Origin: Streptomyces sp. PH10-H1
GTDB lineage: Bacteria; Actinomycetota; Actinomycetes; Streptomycetales; Streptomycetaceae
Assembly (NCBI RefSeq): GCF_030063355.1
Contig: NZ_JASISZ010000029.1
Coordinates: 21,684 to 85,683 of the forward strand
Length of the DNA: 64,000 nucleotides
Direction: 5' to 3'
In this document: positions 19,179-27,892 of the stretch, in pieces
Layout of the letters: each line of letters opens with the position of its first letter
How positions within the stretch are numbered: the stretch's first letter is position 1
Notes under the pieces: model-generated
What the model saw: the letters and a program-made list of their open reading frames with translations, nothing else
Databases searched by the model: none
Told to the model about the DNA's origin: nothing
Translations under genes and position numbers: made by a program

Positions 19179-19553
19179 TCAATGGCCTTGCAGGCGTTCC
19201 ATCTCCCGCCGGTCGCGCTTCGTCGGGCGGCCCGTGCCGCGGTCGCGGTGGCCGATCGCCAGGATGTCCTCGCGGGCGGGCGGCGGCGGGCTGTTGTCGA
19301 CGAAACACTCCGCAGCGACGGGCGCCCCGACCCGCTTGCGCACGATGCGCGAGACGACCACGATCCGCTCGGCGCCCTCTCCGCGGATCCGTACCTCGTC
19401 CCCGGCGCGCACCGCCTGCGCCGGTTTGACGCGCTCACCGTTGACCCTGACGTGGCCGGCGCGGCACGCCGCGGCGGCCAGCGAACGCGTCTTCGTCAGC
19501 CGTACGGACCAGATCCAACTGTCGACCCGCACGGTCCCCTCGTCTGCAGCCAT
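19179..19553 (-). CDS. S4-domain RNA-binding protein (Hsp15 / RqcP-like)
   Basis: 124 residues. An S4 domain covers residues 8-70 (VRVDSWIWSVRLTKTRSLAA, GHVRVNGERVKPAQAVRAGD). It is followed by a short basic tail ending in GRPTKRDRREMERLQ, the usual ending of the Hsp15 family. Hsp15 and RqcP bind stalled 50S subunits carrying peptidyl-tRNA. It is preceded by about 200 bases with no gene recognised. Confidence 0.88.
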   Translation of the reverse strand: MAADEGTVRVDSWIWSVRLTKTRSLAAAACRAGHVRVNGERVKPAQAVRAGDEVRIRGEGAERIVVVSRIVRKRVGAPVAAECFVDNSPPPPAREDILAIGHRDRGTGRPTKRDRREMERLQGH

Positions 19554-19770
19554 GACATGACCTTAAAGCCCTTGAAGCCGGCCGGCGGTGGATGGGACGT
19601 AGTGGCGCCAGCGCGCCGACCGCATGGGTTCGCCGGGGCCGCTCGGTTCTCGATGGCCGGACGAGCGCGAAATCCAGCCCGTCCAGGGGGCGCCTCCCAG
19701 CGGTAGCCGGGGGATTGAGCACAGCGCGGCCGAAGGGCGGGTAACCCGGTGAACGCTGCCGGTCACGGCG

Positions 19771-21132
19771 CTAGCGGCCGCGGGCCGTGCCGGTCCCCAG
19801 GGCGGCCGGCCGCAGTCCGAGGAGCCGGCCGGCGAGGCGGGAGGTGCGGCGCGGCGGGACCGCCGCGCGCCACAGCCGCACGCACGACAGCAAGGTGGCG
19901 ACCGCCAGCAGCCCGTTGCGCACCACCAGGACCGCGACTCCCTGCCAGGAGCTGTTCAGTACCGCGCCGAAGAACAGCGGGAAGTCGACGGAGGTGACGG
20001 CGGTCGTCAGGAGCAGCAGCGCGGCCACCGGTCGCTGGGTGGTGCCCCGCACCGTCAGGCACACCGCGGCCAGCGCGATCAGCCAGATCAGATACTGCGG
20101 GCTGATCACCCTGCTGGTGGCCGTGAACAGCAGCACCGCCGTCAGGGCGGCATCGTAGACGGTGGCCTCGCTCCAGACGCGGGCGCGCCAGCGCCACAGC
20201 AGCAGCCACCCGAACGCGACGGCGGTCAGCAGCAAGGAACCGTGCGCGACGGAGGAGACGTACGGGCCGATGAACTCGAACGAGCCGTAGTGGAGCCTGA
20301 CGCGGCCGGGCCAGCCGCCCAGCCGCGCCAGATGCAGCACGGTGCCGCCCATCGACTCGACCTCCACGCCGCGGTTTCCCTGCGCGGACAGAAACCCGAA
20401 CGTCCCCTGGAAGGCGATCGCCAGCACGGCCAGCAGGACCGCGGCGGAGACCAGTAGCGCGCTCCAGGCCTGCCGGGTGGAGCGGCCCCTGGGGGTGCCG
20501 AGCACGATCAGCGCCGGCCACACCTTGATCATGGCGGCGATCCCGGCGAGCGCGCCGCCCAGCCACGGCCGCCGGCCGATCACCAGCAGGGAGACCGCGG
20601 CCATGGCGGCGACCGCCACATCGAAGCGCGCGAAGGACAGCGCCAGCAGCAGGGGCAGGCCGCCCGTCCACATCCAGGCGCCCGCCGCACTGCCCCGCGC
20701 ACCCGCGGTGCCGGCGCGCGCGGCGCGGGCGAGTGCCAGCGTCATCACCGCGTCGGCCAGCAGCATCAGGGCCACGAATCCCTGCAGGTACGACATCATC
20801 GGCAGCAGCCGGGGCCCCAGCATCACCAGCCCGGCGCCCGGCGGGTACTGCCAGGTGACATCCCCGGCGGGGAACGACCCGGCGGCGAGTTGTCCGGACC
20901 AGCGCGCGTACAGCCGGTGCACCTCCTGGGCGATGTCCCCCTGCCCGGTGCGCAGCACGGCCAGCATCACCATTCGCGACGCCGCCCAGTACACGGCCAG
21001 CGGCCACCACTGCGCCACCGCGCGGGATGCCGTACCCAACGGGCCGCGGTCGAGGCGCACGGCAGGCGCCGCACGCTCCCGGTCCGTTCCGCACGCGCAT
21101 CCCGCGCACGTGGCCTCACCGCACGACGTCAC
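19771..21132 (-). CDS. GT87 / DUF2029-type integral membrane mannosyltransferase
   Basis: 453 residues from GTG 21132, five bases after GGAGG; a GTG eight codons further upstream has no such site. Ten or more membrane helices. An early periplasmic loop holds DVTWQYPPGAG, matching the acidic and aromatic catalytic loop of GT-C enzymes, and later segments include ISPQYLIWL. The family uses polyprenyl-phosphate-mannose to elongate cell-envelope glycans. The N-terminus has a Cys-rich stretch (SCGEATCAGCACG) that looks cytoplasmic and unusual. The 170 bases upstream are AT-richer and probably carry its promoter. Confidence 0.85.
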   Translation of the reverse strand: MTSCGEATCAGCACGTDRERAAPAVRLDRGPLGTASRAVAQWWPLAVYWAASRMVMLAVLRTGQGDIAQEVHRLYARWSGQLAAGSFPAGDVTWQYPPGAGLVMLGPRLLPMMSYLQGFVALMLLADAVMTLALARAARAGTAGARGSAAGAWMWTGGLPLLLALSFARFDVAVAAMAAVSLLVIGRRPWLGGALAGIAAMIKVWPALIVLGTPRGRSTRQAWSALLVSAAVLLAVLAIAFQGTFGFLSAQGNRGVEVESMGGTVLHLARLGGWPGRVRLHYGSFEFIGPYVSSVAHGSLLLTAVAFGWLLLWRWRARVWSEATVYDAALTAVLLFTATSRVISPQYLIWLIALAAVCLTVRGTTQRPVAALLLLTTAVTSVDFPLFFGAVLNSSWQGVAVLVVRNGLLAVATLLSCVRLWRAAVPPRRTSRLAGRLLGLRPAALGTGTARGR

Positions 21133-21299
21133 CCGAACCTCCACAGTCCACGCCACCCGCCAACCACACCACCCCTGACGCTAAAACATCCGAAATCGGA
21201 CAAAAAGACCAACACGCTGAAACCGCCGACCAAAGCCCGGCCTGCCGCTGGAACGCGTTGGCGAAGGTGGCGGCGGACGCGAAGCGACGGCGAACGGGA

Positions 21300-21526
21300 T
21301 CAGTGGCCGGGGGCGGCCGCGAGAGGTTCCAGGAGCCTCACGGCCGGACCCGGCAGAGCGGCGATCTCGTCCCGCAGGCCTTCGGCCGCCGGCCGGTAGG
21401 CGGGGTCCGCCGACACCTCGGTGACCGCCTCGCGGACGAGGTCCGGGGTGGCCCGCACCGCGTCGAGCACCCGTGAGACGCCCAGCGCGGCGCAGCGAGC
21501 CGCGTTCCGGGGCTGGTCGTAAGGCT
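21300..21526 (-). pseudogene. C-terminal remnant of a GT1 (macrolide/UGT-type) glycosyltransferase
   Basis: In the 370-base gap between the GT87 and TPR genes, one minus-strand frame reads DQPRNAARCAALGVSRVLDA through LREAVTEVSADPAYRPAAEG to ALPGPAVRLLEPLAAAPGH and a TGA at 21300-21302. That is the last helical part of GT1 enzymes (acceptor-side DQ-x-NA, then the terminal helices). No start is available, and the frame to the right enters the stop of the TPR gene. The donor-binding half is gone. Confidence 0.6.
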
Positions 21527-22087
21527 CTACTCGGCAGGAGCCGGTTCCACCAGCAGCCGGGCGTAGTTGGCGGCCGACCGCTGATACCGGGGCAGATGAC
21601 GGGCCAGCGCCATCAGCGCGATGGACAGCGCTTCGCGCTCGCGGCCGGCGTCCGCCAGGGCGAGCGCGAGGAAGACGCTGACCGCGTCGTCCAGGTGGTC
21701 GGATCCGGCGTCCCGCTCGGCCGTCAGCAGGGCGGCGCTCTCCGGTGCGCGGCCGAGGTTGCGCAGCGAGCTGGACAGCTGGATCACGGCCCGGCGCCGG
21801 CGCTCACCCGATATTCCGAGGTCGAGCGCCTGACGGTACAGCGGCACCGCCAGGTCGGAGTGGCCGGTCGAGTCCAGCGAGGCGGCCCGTTCGAAGACCG
21901 CCACCGGATGGCCCGCCGGCAGCTCGGCGTTGAGTTTCTCCACCCGGGCCAGGAAGTCCTCCTCGCTGTGGTCCTCAATGGATGCCCACAGGTCGAGAGA
22001 CCGCTGCTCCCACTCCGCGCTGACGCCGGCCGGGTCCGTCTGGCGCGTCGTGTTCGTCGTACCGGTCGTGCGCGTCGTGTCGTTCAT
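21527..22087 (-). CDS. Tetratricopeptide-repeat protein
   Basis: 186 residues. The first 20 are Thr/Asn-rich and probably disordered. From about residue 60 on there are three helix-turn-helix repeats of TPR type (FERAASLDSTGHSDLAVPLY; AVIQLSSSLRNLGRAPESAA; VFLALALADAGREREALSIA). This short actinobacterial TPR protein has no known partner. AAAGGAGC precedes the ATG. It is divergent from an ArsR-type regulator, and the palindrome between them could control both. Confidence 0.82.
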   Translation of the reverse strand: MNDTTRTTGTTNTTRQTDPAGVSAEWEQRSLDLWASIEDHSEEDFLARVEKLNAELPAGHPVAVFERAASLDSTGHSDLAVPLYRQALDLGISGERRRRAVIQLSSSLRNLGRAPESAALLTAERDAGSDHLDDAVSVFLALALADAGREREALSIALMALARHLPRYQRSAANYARLLVEPAPAE

Positions 22088-22176
22088 GGTCGTCGTGCTC
22101 CTTTCACGGTCGCCCCGCCGGCGGCGGTGGCGCTGCTCATGCGGGCCATCCTGCGAGCGTTGCTACGCTCCTCACC

Positions 22177-22202
22177 AGTGATTCGGCCCGGACCGAATCA
22201 CT
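22177..22202. promoter_or_regulatory. Perfect palindrome between the TPR and ArsR-type genes; candidate operator
   Basis: AGTGATTCGG, six-base spacer, CCGAATCACT. Arms are exact over 10 bases. It lies 90 bases before the TPR start and 36 before the likely start of the regulator, the usual position for an autoregulated ArsR-family operator. Confidence 0.6.
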
Positions 22203-22237
22203 CACCGGGACGTCCGGTCGCCACCGGGGAGGACACC

Positions 22238-23230
22238 ATCGCGATCACTCTGCAGTTCAGCTCCGCTGACCTGCGGCGATGCCGCTTCGCGGTCTCTCCG
22301 GCCTTCGAGACCCTCGCCGCGATCCGCGTCGCCACCGGAGAACAGGGTCCCGGCCACCACCAGCGGTGGCTGGACTCCGTCCGCCCCCGGCTGAGCGCGC
22401 TCGACCTGCGGCCGGTCACCCTGCTCCAGCCCCGGCGCGGATACACCCCCGACTTCCTGTCCCCGCCGCCGACGAGTCCGCACATCCGGTTCGACGAAGA
22501 CCTCGCCCGGATCGCGGCGACCCCGCCGGCGCAGGTGGGCGCCGAGATCGTCCGGTCGCTCGGCGAGACCCCCGGAGCATCGGACAGCGAAACCGGGCGG
22601 CTGCTGCTCGGTGACCCGGCGAGCGTTCTCGAGCTGCTGACGCAGCTGATCCGCGAGGCGTGGCAGACGCTGGTCGAACCGGTCTGGCCCCGGGTGCGCG
22701 CCCTGCTGGACGCCGATGTCGCCTTCCAGTCCCGGCGGCTGGCCGACGGCGGACTCGACCGGCTCTTCGCCGAACTCCACCCCATGCTGCGCTGGCACGA
22801 CAACACCCTGACGCGGGAGTTCGGCGACGACGACCGGCGCGATCTGCACGGCGAGGGTCTGGTGCTACTGCCGAGTGCCTTCAAGTGGGACGAGGTGGTC
22901 ATCGTGCTGGACCCGCCCTGGCAGCCCACGGTGGTCTATCCGGTCCGCGGTCTCGGCACCCTGTGGCAGCCCGCGCGTGGGACCGGCGACGCCGCATTGG
23001 CCCGGCTGATCGGACGCACCCGGGCCGCACTGCTGACCGGCCTGACGGAACCGGCCTCGACCTCCGCGCTCGCGCACCGTCACGCCCTCGCGGGCGGCAC
23101 CGTCTCCGAACACCTCTCGGTCCTGCGGGATGCGGGCTTCGTCGTCGGCGAGCGCCACCGGCACGAGATCCGCTACCGCCGCACCGCTCTCGGCGGCGCG
23201 GTGGCGGAGCAGGGGCGCGGAGACGGCTAG
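22238..23230 (+). CDS. ArsR-type winged-helix regulator with DUF5937-like N-terminal region
   Basis: 330 residues if translation begins at the ATC codon 22238. That codon sits five bases after a strong GGGGAGGA and starts the expected N-terminus (MAITLQFSSADLRRCRFAVS). No ATG, GTG or TTG stands there; the nearest in-frame alternative is GTG 22178, inside the palindrome and without a ribosome site. Residues 1-240 resemble the DUF5937 region found with ArsR-like domains. Residues 250-315 are the DNA-binding domain (TSALAHRHALAGGTVSEHLS, VLRDAGFVVGERHRHEIRYR). It probably represses its own and the divergent TPR promoter. Confidence 0.8.
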   Translation: MAITLQFSSADLRRCRFAVSPAFETLAAIRVATGEQGPGHHQRWLDSVRPRLSALDLRPVTLLQPRRGYTPDFLSPPPTSPHIRFDEDLARIAATPPAQVGAEIVRSLGETPGASDSETGRLLLGDPASVLELLTQLIREAWQTLVEPVWPRVRALLDADVAFQSRRLADGGLDRLFAELHPMLRWHDNTLTREFGDDDRRDLHGEGLVLLPSAFKWDEVVIVLDPPWQPTVVYPVRGLGTLWQPARGTGDAALARLIGRTRAALLTGLTEPASTSALAHRHALAGGTVSEHLSVLRDAGFVVGERHRHEIRYRRTALGGAVAEQGRGDG

Positions 23231-23242
23231 CGGCTACCGGGG

Positions 23243-23605
23243 TCAGCCGGTGGGGCGCTCGTAGAGCCGGTTGAGCCGGCGGTCGAGGGCCACCAGATCG
23301 GGGTGCCGGGCCACGAAGCGCCTGCCGCGCTCCCGTTCGTGCACGGCGATGCGGACACTGCGCCGGGCCGCCCGGTGGAGTGCCGCGGCGAAACGGACGG
23401 CCGGCTGCCCGGCCGCTTCCAGCTCGGCTGCCATGGCCCGGAACTCCGCTTGGACCTCGGCGAGATGGGGGCCTCGCCCGCCGGCGGCTTCCTCGACCGC
23501 GACACGGGCCTCGGCCCGGTCGATGCCCAGCCGCACGGCAAGCCGGAACGCGATCGTGTCCAGAACACGCTGCTGTTCGGGCGTCATGGATCCAGTGTCA
23601 CTCAC
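23243..23605 (-). CDS. Helical protein of unknown function
   Basis: 120 residues, or 114 from Met7 (MTPEQQRVLDTIAFRLAVRL). Almost entirely helical and rich in Ala/Arg/Glu, with no membrane segment or cysteine. I do not recognise it. Its 3' end converges on the ArsR-type gene 12 bases away. Codon use is normal for the region, which supports a real gene. Confidence 0.6.
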   Translation of the reverse strand: MSDTGSMTPEQQRVLDTIAFRLAVRLGIDRAEARVAVEEAAGGRGPHLAEVQAEFRAMAAELEAAGQPAVRFAAALHRAARRSVRIAVHERERGRRFVARHPDLVALDRRLNRLYERPTG

Positions 23606-23659
23606 GGACGCCCACCGCGGAAGCGTGCCCGGGTTCCCGTGCGGGGGCAGGGCCGCACG

Positions 23660-23812
23660 TCAGTGCGGTGAGGTGTCGTCCGGGGGGTCGATCCGGCGGG
23701 AATCGCGGGCGCGCCGGCGGAGCGTGTTGCGACGATATCCGGCCGCCGCGATCAGCGCCCCCGCCGCTAAGCTCACGGCGACCCACAGACCGAGCCACTC
23801 CAGAACAGTGAT
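23660..23812 (-). CDS. Small single-pass membrane protein
   Basis: 50 residues from GTG 23812, 11 bases after AGGAGG (a GTG that overlaps the AGGAGG is less likely). One hydrophobic helix (VITVLEWLGLWVAVSLAAGA LIAAAGY, residues 1-26) is followed by a strongly basic tail (RRNTLRRRARDSRR) and an acidic end. Unknown function. It follows the previous gene by less than 60 bases on the same strand. Confidence 0.5.
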   Translation of the reverse strand: MTVLEWLGLWVAVSLAAGALIAAAGYRRNTLRRRARDSRRIDPPDDTSPH

Positions 23813-23996
23813 CACGAGCGTCGCCACCTCCTGCTCTCGCCAGCTGCGCGGCAGCTGGCGGCGGCGAGACAAATCCGTTCAATACATCGCAGGGGTCCCG
23901 GAACATGCCGAGACCGCTATAACGGAAGTGTCCCGCACATCGACGAGCGGCAGGACGGCTTTCCGCAACGGTCACCCCTGCTGGTGACGGCTGTCC

Positions 23997-25220
23997 TCAG
24001 ACTTCAGCGCCCTGATACGCACCCGACCGCTCGTCCTCGTAACGCTCCCGTAGTTGCCCGGCGTAACGGCGCAGACTGTCGGGGCTCATCGGCTGGCCAG
24101 CGCGGCCGGAGACGTTGTACCGGGCGAAGAGGATCTTGGAGAGATCGTCGAAGGTCGGGTACTGGCCGAGGGCGTCGGTGAGTTCGACGAACGCCGCGTA
24201 GATGGTGTCGAGACGTGAGCCGGAGCCGGACGCGGTGGGCGGTGCGGCGGCTTCGGGCTCCGGCTCGGGCGCCGGGCCCGCCCCGACTTCACCGTCGGCG
24301 TCCGCAGGGAGAACCGGGACCGGGGTGAACCAGAGGTTCTCGTAACCCTCGTCGGACCCCTGCTGCCCCGGGTGGGCGCGGCCGTCCACGCTGTCCTGTC
24401 CGGGGGCGGCGGACTGCTCATGGCCCGCGGCCTCGGAGTCCCGGACATCCGCTGCCGCAGTCGCGGTGTCGTCCGGCGCACCGTCCGCTTCCGGCTCGGG
24501 CGCGCCCGACGCGACGGCGGGCACCGCGGCGAGGGTGATGCCGGCGGCGGCGAGGCCGAGGGTGGCGGTTTCGGCGAGGGGGATGCCGTAGCGGGCCAGG
24601 CGCAGGGGCATGAGGGCTTCGATGGGGGCTTTGCGGCGCCAGGTGCGGCCGTAGCGGGCCTGGAGGCGGGCCTGGTAGACCAGGCGGTCCTGTTCGAGGC
24701 GGATGACCTGGTCGTAGGAGCGCAGTTCCCACAGTTTCATCCGGCGCCAGAGCCGGAAGGTGGGGAAGGGGGCCAGCAGCCAGCGGGTGAGGCGGACCGA
24801 TTCCATGTGCTTGTCGGCCGTCAGGTCCGCGACGCGTCCCACCGCGTGCCGGGCGGCCTCCACGCAGACCACGAAGAGCACGGGGATGATGCCGTGCATG
24901 CCGACCCCGACCGGGTCGGGCCAGGCCGCGGCCCCGTTGAAGGCGATGGTGGCGGCCGTCAGCAGCCAGGCGGTCTGGCGCAGCAGCGGGAAGGGGATCC
25001 GCAGCCAGGTCAGCAGCAGGTCCAGGGAGAGCAGCACCACGATCCCGGCGTCCACCCCGATCGGGAAGACGTTCGCGAACCAGCCGAAGCCCTTGGCCCG
25101 GGCCAGCTCCCGCACCGCGGCGTACGAGCCCGCGAAGCCGATCGCGGCGATCACCACCGCACCGGCGACGACCACACCGATCAGAATCCGGTGTGTCCGG
25201 GTCATACGTATCGCGGCCAC
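23997..25220 (-). CDS. DUF2637 membrane protein
   Basis: 407 residues from GTG 25220, after GGAGGGG. The N-terminal 130 residues hold four membrane helices with the family's GFAGSYAAVRELA and FPIGVDAGIVVLLSLDLLLTW. Then comes a charged region with LAPFPTFRLWRRMKLWELRS YDQVIRLEQDRLVY, and a further hydrophobic stretch near residue 220. An acidic, Ala/Pro-rich disordered tail covers about 240-330. The C-terminal 70 residues look folded (DALGQYPTFDDLSKILFARYN, SPDSLRRYAGQLRERYEDER), like a helix-turn-helix. DUF2637 proteins (SpdB-like relatives) occur on actinobacterial integrative elements and also in the core chromosome. No transfer genes are nearby. Confidence 0.85.
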   Translation of the reverse strand: MAAIRMTRTHRILIGVVVAGAVVIAAIGFAGSYAAVRELARAKGFGWFANVFPIGVDAGIVVLLSLDLLLTWLRIPFPLLRQTAWLLTAATIAFNGAAAWPDPVGVGMHGIIPVLFVVCVEAARHAVGRVADLTADKHMESVRLTRWLLAPFPTFRLWRRMKLWELRSYDQVIRLEQDRLVYQARLQARYGRTWRRKAPIEALMPLRLARYGIPLAETATLGLAAAGITLAAVPAVASGAPEPEADGAPDDTATAAADVRDSEAAGHEQSAAPGQDSVDGRAHPGQQGSDEGYENLWFTPVPVLPADADGEVGAGPAPEPEPEAAAPPTASGSGSRLDTIYAAFVELTDALGQYPTFDDLSKILFARYNVSGRAGQPMSPDSLRRYAGQLRERYEDERSGAYQGAEV

Positions 25221-25360
25221 CCGCGACCCCTCCTATACATCTCGTACATCAGTTCAGTGGTGCCAGAGTCTCACGGGCGGGGCTCTCCGGAACGGACCCC
25301 CCTGGCCTACCCGCGGTGTACCCGACAGAGGGTGTCCGGAATTGCGTGGAGCATGAGGTC

Positions 25361-25816
25361 ATGACCACTACTTGGGCGGGATTTCACACGGCGGAGCCCG
25401 AACTGGCCAGGACCGTCTCCGAGCGGTTCGGCCTGTTCACCCACCATGTCCTGGCGACACTGCGCCGGGACGGATCCCCACGGGTGACGGGTATCGAAGT
25501 GGACTTCCGCTTCGGTGAGCTGTGGCTCGGCATGATGCCCAACTCCCGCAAGGCCCAGGACCTCCGGCGTGATCCGCGGTTCGGCCTTCAGGCGAACCCC
25601 GGCCCCGGCACCACCATGAGCGGTGGCGACGTCCGCGTCGCGGGACATGTGGCGGAGGAGACCGATCCGGAGGTGATTTCCCGCTACGTGCAGGAGGCCA
25701 AGCCGCCGCAGCCGTTCCATCTGTTCCGCGCGGAAGTGGCCGAAGTGGTGCGCACCTACGTCGAGGGCCCCGATTCTGGATTCGGTCCTGATTGCCGCGA
25801 ACGGGTCGCATGGTGA
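25361..25816 (+). CDS. Pyridoxamine 5'-phosphate oxidase-family protein with replaced C-terminus
   Basis: 151 residues from ATG 25361. Split-barrel flavin/F420-binding fold: VLATLRRDGSPRVTGIEVDF, LWLGMMPNSRKAQDLRRDPR and the later GDVRVAGHVAEET are the usual strands. The protein runs normally to EVVRTYVEG at about 25770. It then ends in PDSGFGPDCRERVAW instead of the family's final strand, exactly where the GT39 remnant begins. A deletion has probably removed the last 15-20 residues, so activity is uncertain. Confidence 0.75.
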   Translation: MTTTWAGFHTAEPELARTVSERFGLFTHHVLATLRRDGSPRVTGIEVDFRFGELWLGMMPNSRKAQDLRRDPRFGLQANPGPGTTMSGGDVRVAGHVAEETDPEVISRYVQEAKPPQPFHLFRAEVAEVVRTYVEGPDSGFGPDCRERVAW

Positions 25817-26845
25817 CGGCGATCGTCCCTGTGGCTTCGACTCTGATCACCCAGACCCTCCGGTCCGCGACCGCCAGCGCCCTCGCGCCGCGCCGCCCCT
25901 GGCGGTCCCCCGCCGGGCAGCCCGCGTACGCACGGCCACTGCTGCTGCTGATCACCGCGGTCGCCACCGCGCTGTATGTGTGGAACATCGACCGCGGTCA
26001 GTTCCACCCCTTCTACGCCGACACCGTGCTCAGTATGACGAGGAACTGGAAGGCGTTCTTCTTCGGCTCGTTCGACCCCGGCAACTCCATCACCCTCGAC
26101 AAGCTCCCCGGGTTCCGGTGGCCGCAGGCTGTTCCGTTCCGCGGTGGAGGACGCGCCGTTCACCGTGTTCCTGCTGCTCGCCGCCGACGCGGCCCTGCGG
26201 GCGGCGCACTCGGCGCGGCTGCGCCCGCTGATCAGCTGCGCGGTCTGGGTCGGGCTCGCTTTCCAGACGAAGATGCTCGAGGCCTGGGCCGTGCTGCCCA
26301 CGCTGGGCGCCGTGTATCTCATCTCAGCGCCCACGGCACTGGGGCGCCGGGTGACCCACACCGCCGTCGCGGCCGCGGTGACGGTCTCGGTGTCGGCGTC
26401 CTGGGTGCTGGTGGTCGCGCTCACGCCCGCCGCCGACCGCCCGCACATCGACGGGACCACGAGCAACTCGCCGGTGAGCATGGTCGTGGGCTACAACTTC
26501 CTCAACCGCTTCCCCCAGCTCGGGCTCACCCCCCAGGCCACCGGGAGCGTCGACTCCGTGCCCGGCGGCCCCGCCGCGGCGAAGGGATTGTGGGGGGACC
26601 CGCATCGGCCACCGCGTCGGGCGATGAGGGCGGCTGGAGCAAGATGTTCCGCGCCCCCCCACGCCTCACAGACCGGCTGGCTGTATCCGGCGGCGGCGCT
26701 GTCCCTCGGCTGCGGTCTGTTGTGGCGGCGGCGCATGCCGTGTACGTCCTGCGCGCCGGTGCCGGCCACCGCCTACGGCGGCACGGTCACCGACGCCGCC
26801 GACGGCGCGCCCCTGCAGCTCTACCGGTGCGCTCCCGCGCGGTGA
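25810..26845 (+). pseudogene. Deletion-ridden GT39/ArnT-type membrane glycosyltransferase
   Basis: The start reads normally: a first membrane helix, FHPFYADTVLSMTRNWKAFF, then FDPGNSITLDKLPGF. After WPQAV at about 26130 the frame changes and the sequence jumps to VEDAPFTVFLLLAADAALRA, so the segment with the next membrane helices is missing. The middle, in another frame, includes QTKMLEAWAVLPTLG and NFLNRFPQLGL. Near 26600 the catalytic-side segment GWSKMF is in yet another frame, before ASQTGWLYPAA. It then jumps to a C-terminal end (TAYGGTVTDAADGAPLQLYR). At least two block deletions and two frame changes: clearly inactive. Confidence 0.8.
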
Positions 26846-26920
26846 GGGCCGACGCCAACTCCCGGCGCCGCTGGGGCGGGTGTCGAGGTCACGGACCGAG
26901 CGACCGTGAGCGGGGAACCG

Positions 26921-27892
26921 TCACTGGGGGACGGACAGGGACAGCCCGAAACGGCCGGCCCGGTCCGTCCACCAGTGGCGCAGGTCGAGGCCACTGGCGT
27001 CAAGTTCCTTGCGCAGCCCTTCCTGGCGGAACTTCGCCGAGATCTCGGTGCGTATCTCCTCACCCGGCTCGAAGGTGACTGCGAGGTCCAGCTCGGGGAT
27101 CTTCACCGTCTGATGAGTGCGGGCCCGCAACCGCATCTCGATCCATTCGCGCTGCCGGTCCCACAGCGCGATGTGGTCGAACGCGCCGGGGTTGAAGTCG
27201 GCTCCGAGTTCACGGTTGATGACATGCAGCACGTTCTTGTTGAACTCTGCGGTCACCCCGGCGGAGTCGTCATAGGCGGCCACGAGGGTGGCCTCGTCCT
27301 TGACGAGGTCCGTGCCGATCAACAGCGCGTCTCCGGGGGCGAGTCCGGCGCGCACCGCGGCCAGGAAGTGGGCGCGCTCGCGCGGCAGCAGATTGCCGAG
27401 GGTGCCGCCGAGGAACGCGATCAGCCGCGGTCCCTGCTCTCCGGGCACCCGCAGGTCGCCCTGGAAGTCGCCGATGAGGGCGTCGACCCGCAGCCCGGGG
27501 TACTCGGCGAGCAGCGCGTTGCCTGCCTGTTCCAGGGCGGCCTCGCTGACGTCCACGGGCGTGTAGCTGCGCAGCGTCCCGGCGGCGAGCAGGGCGTCGA
27601 GCAGCAACCGGGTCTTGTCCGACGATCCGGAGCCGAGCTCGATGAGGGTGGCCGCGCCGGTGGCCACGGCGATCTCGCGGGCTCTGGAGTGGAGGATCTC
27701 GCGTTCCGCGCGGGTGGGGTAGTACTCCGGGAGCCGGGTGATCTGCTCGAAGAGCTCGCTGCCGCGTGCGTCGTAGAACCACTTGGGCGGCAGCCATTTG
27801 CGTTCCGCGGTGAGTCCGTCCCGTACGTCGGCGCGCAGGGCGTCGGCGGTGGCGTCCACGGGCAGTCGGCGGGTGAGGGTGAAGGTACTCAA
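26921..27892 (-). CDS. egtD: L-histidine N-alpha-methyltransferase, ergothioneine biosynthesis
   Basis: 323 residues, full length. It trimethylates histidine to hercynine with S-adenosylmethionine in the cytoplasm. The N-terminal part has LPPKWFYDARGSELFEQITR LPEYYPTRAE, with the histidine-binding Tyr. The SAM loop is ELGSGSSDKTRLLLDAL, and IAFLGGTLGNLLPRE and GTDLVKDEATL follow. The C-terminal lid carries RTEISAKFRQEGL. It is last in the leftward egtA-B-C-D operon, and its ATG overlaps the end of egtC by four bases. Confidence 0.96.
   Translation of the reverse strand: MSTFTLTRRLPVDATADALRADVRDGLTAERKWLPPKWFYDARGSELFEQITRLPEYYPTRAEREILHSRAREIAVATGAATLIELGSGSSDKTRLLLDALLAAGTLRSYTPVDVSEAALEQAGNALLAEYPGLRVDALIGDFQGDLRVPGEQGPRLIAFLGGTLGNLLPRERAHFLAAVRAGLAPGDALLIGTDLVKDEATLVAAYDDSAGVTAEFNKNVLHVINRELGADFNPGAFDHIALWDRQREWIEMRLRARTHQTVKIPELDLAVTFEPGEEIRTEISAKFRQEGLRKELDASGLDLRHWWTDRAGRFGLSLSVPQ

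Noticed and set aside
19763..21109. 448-codon minus-strand frame
   Set aside because: Shadow in another frame of the GT87 gene; Arg/Ala-rich without hydrophobic segments.
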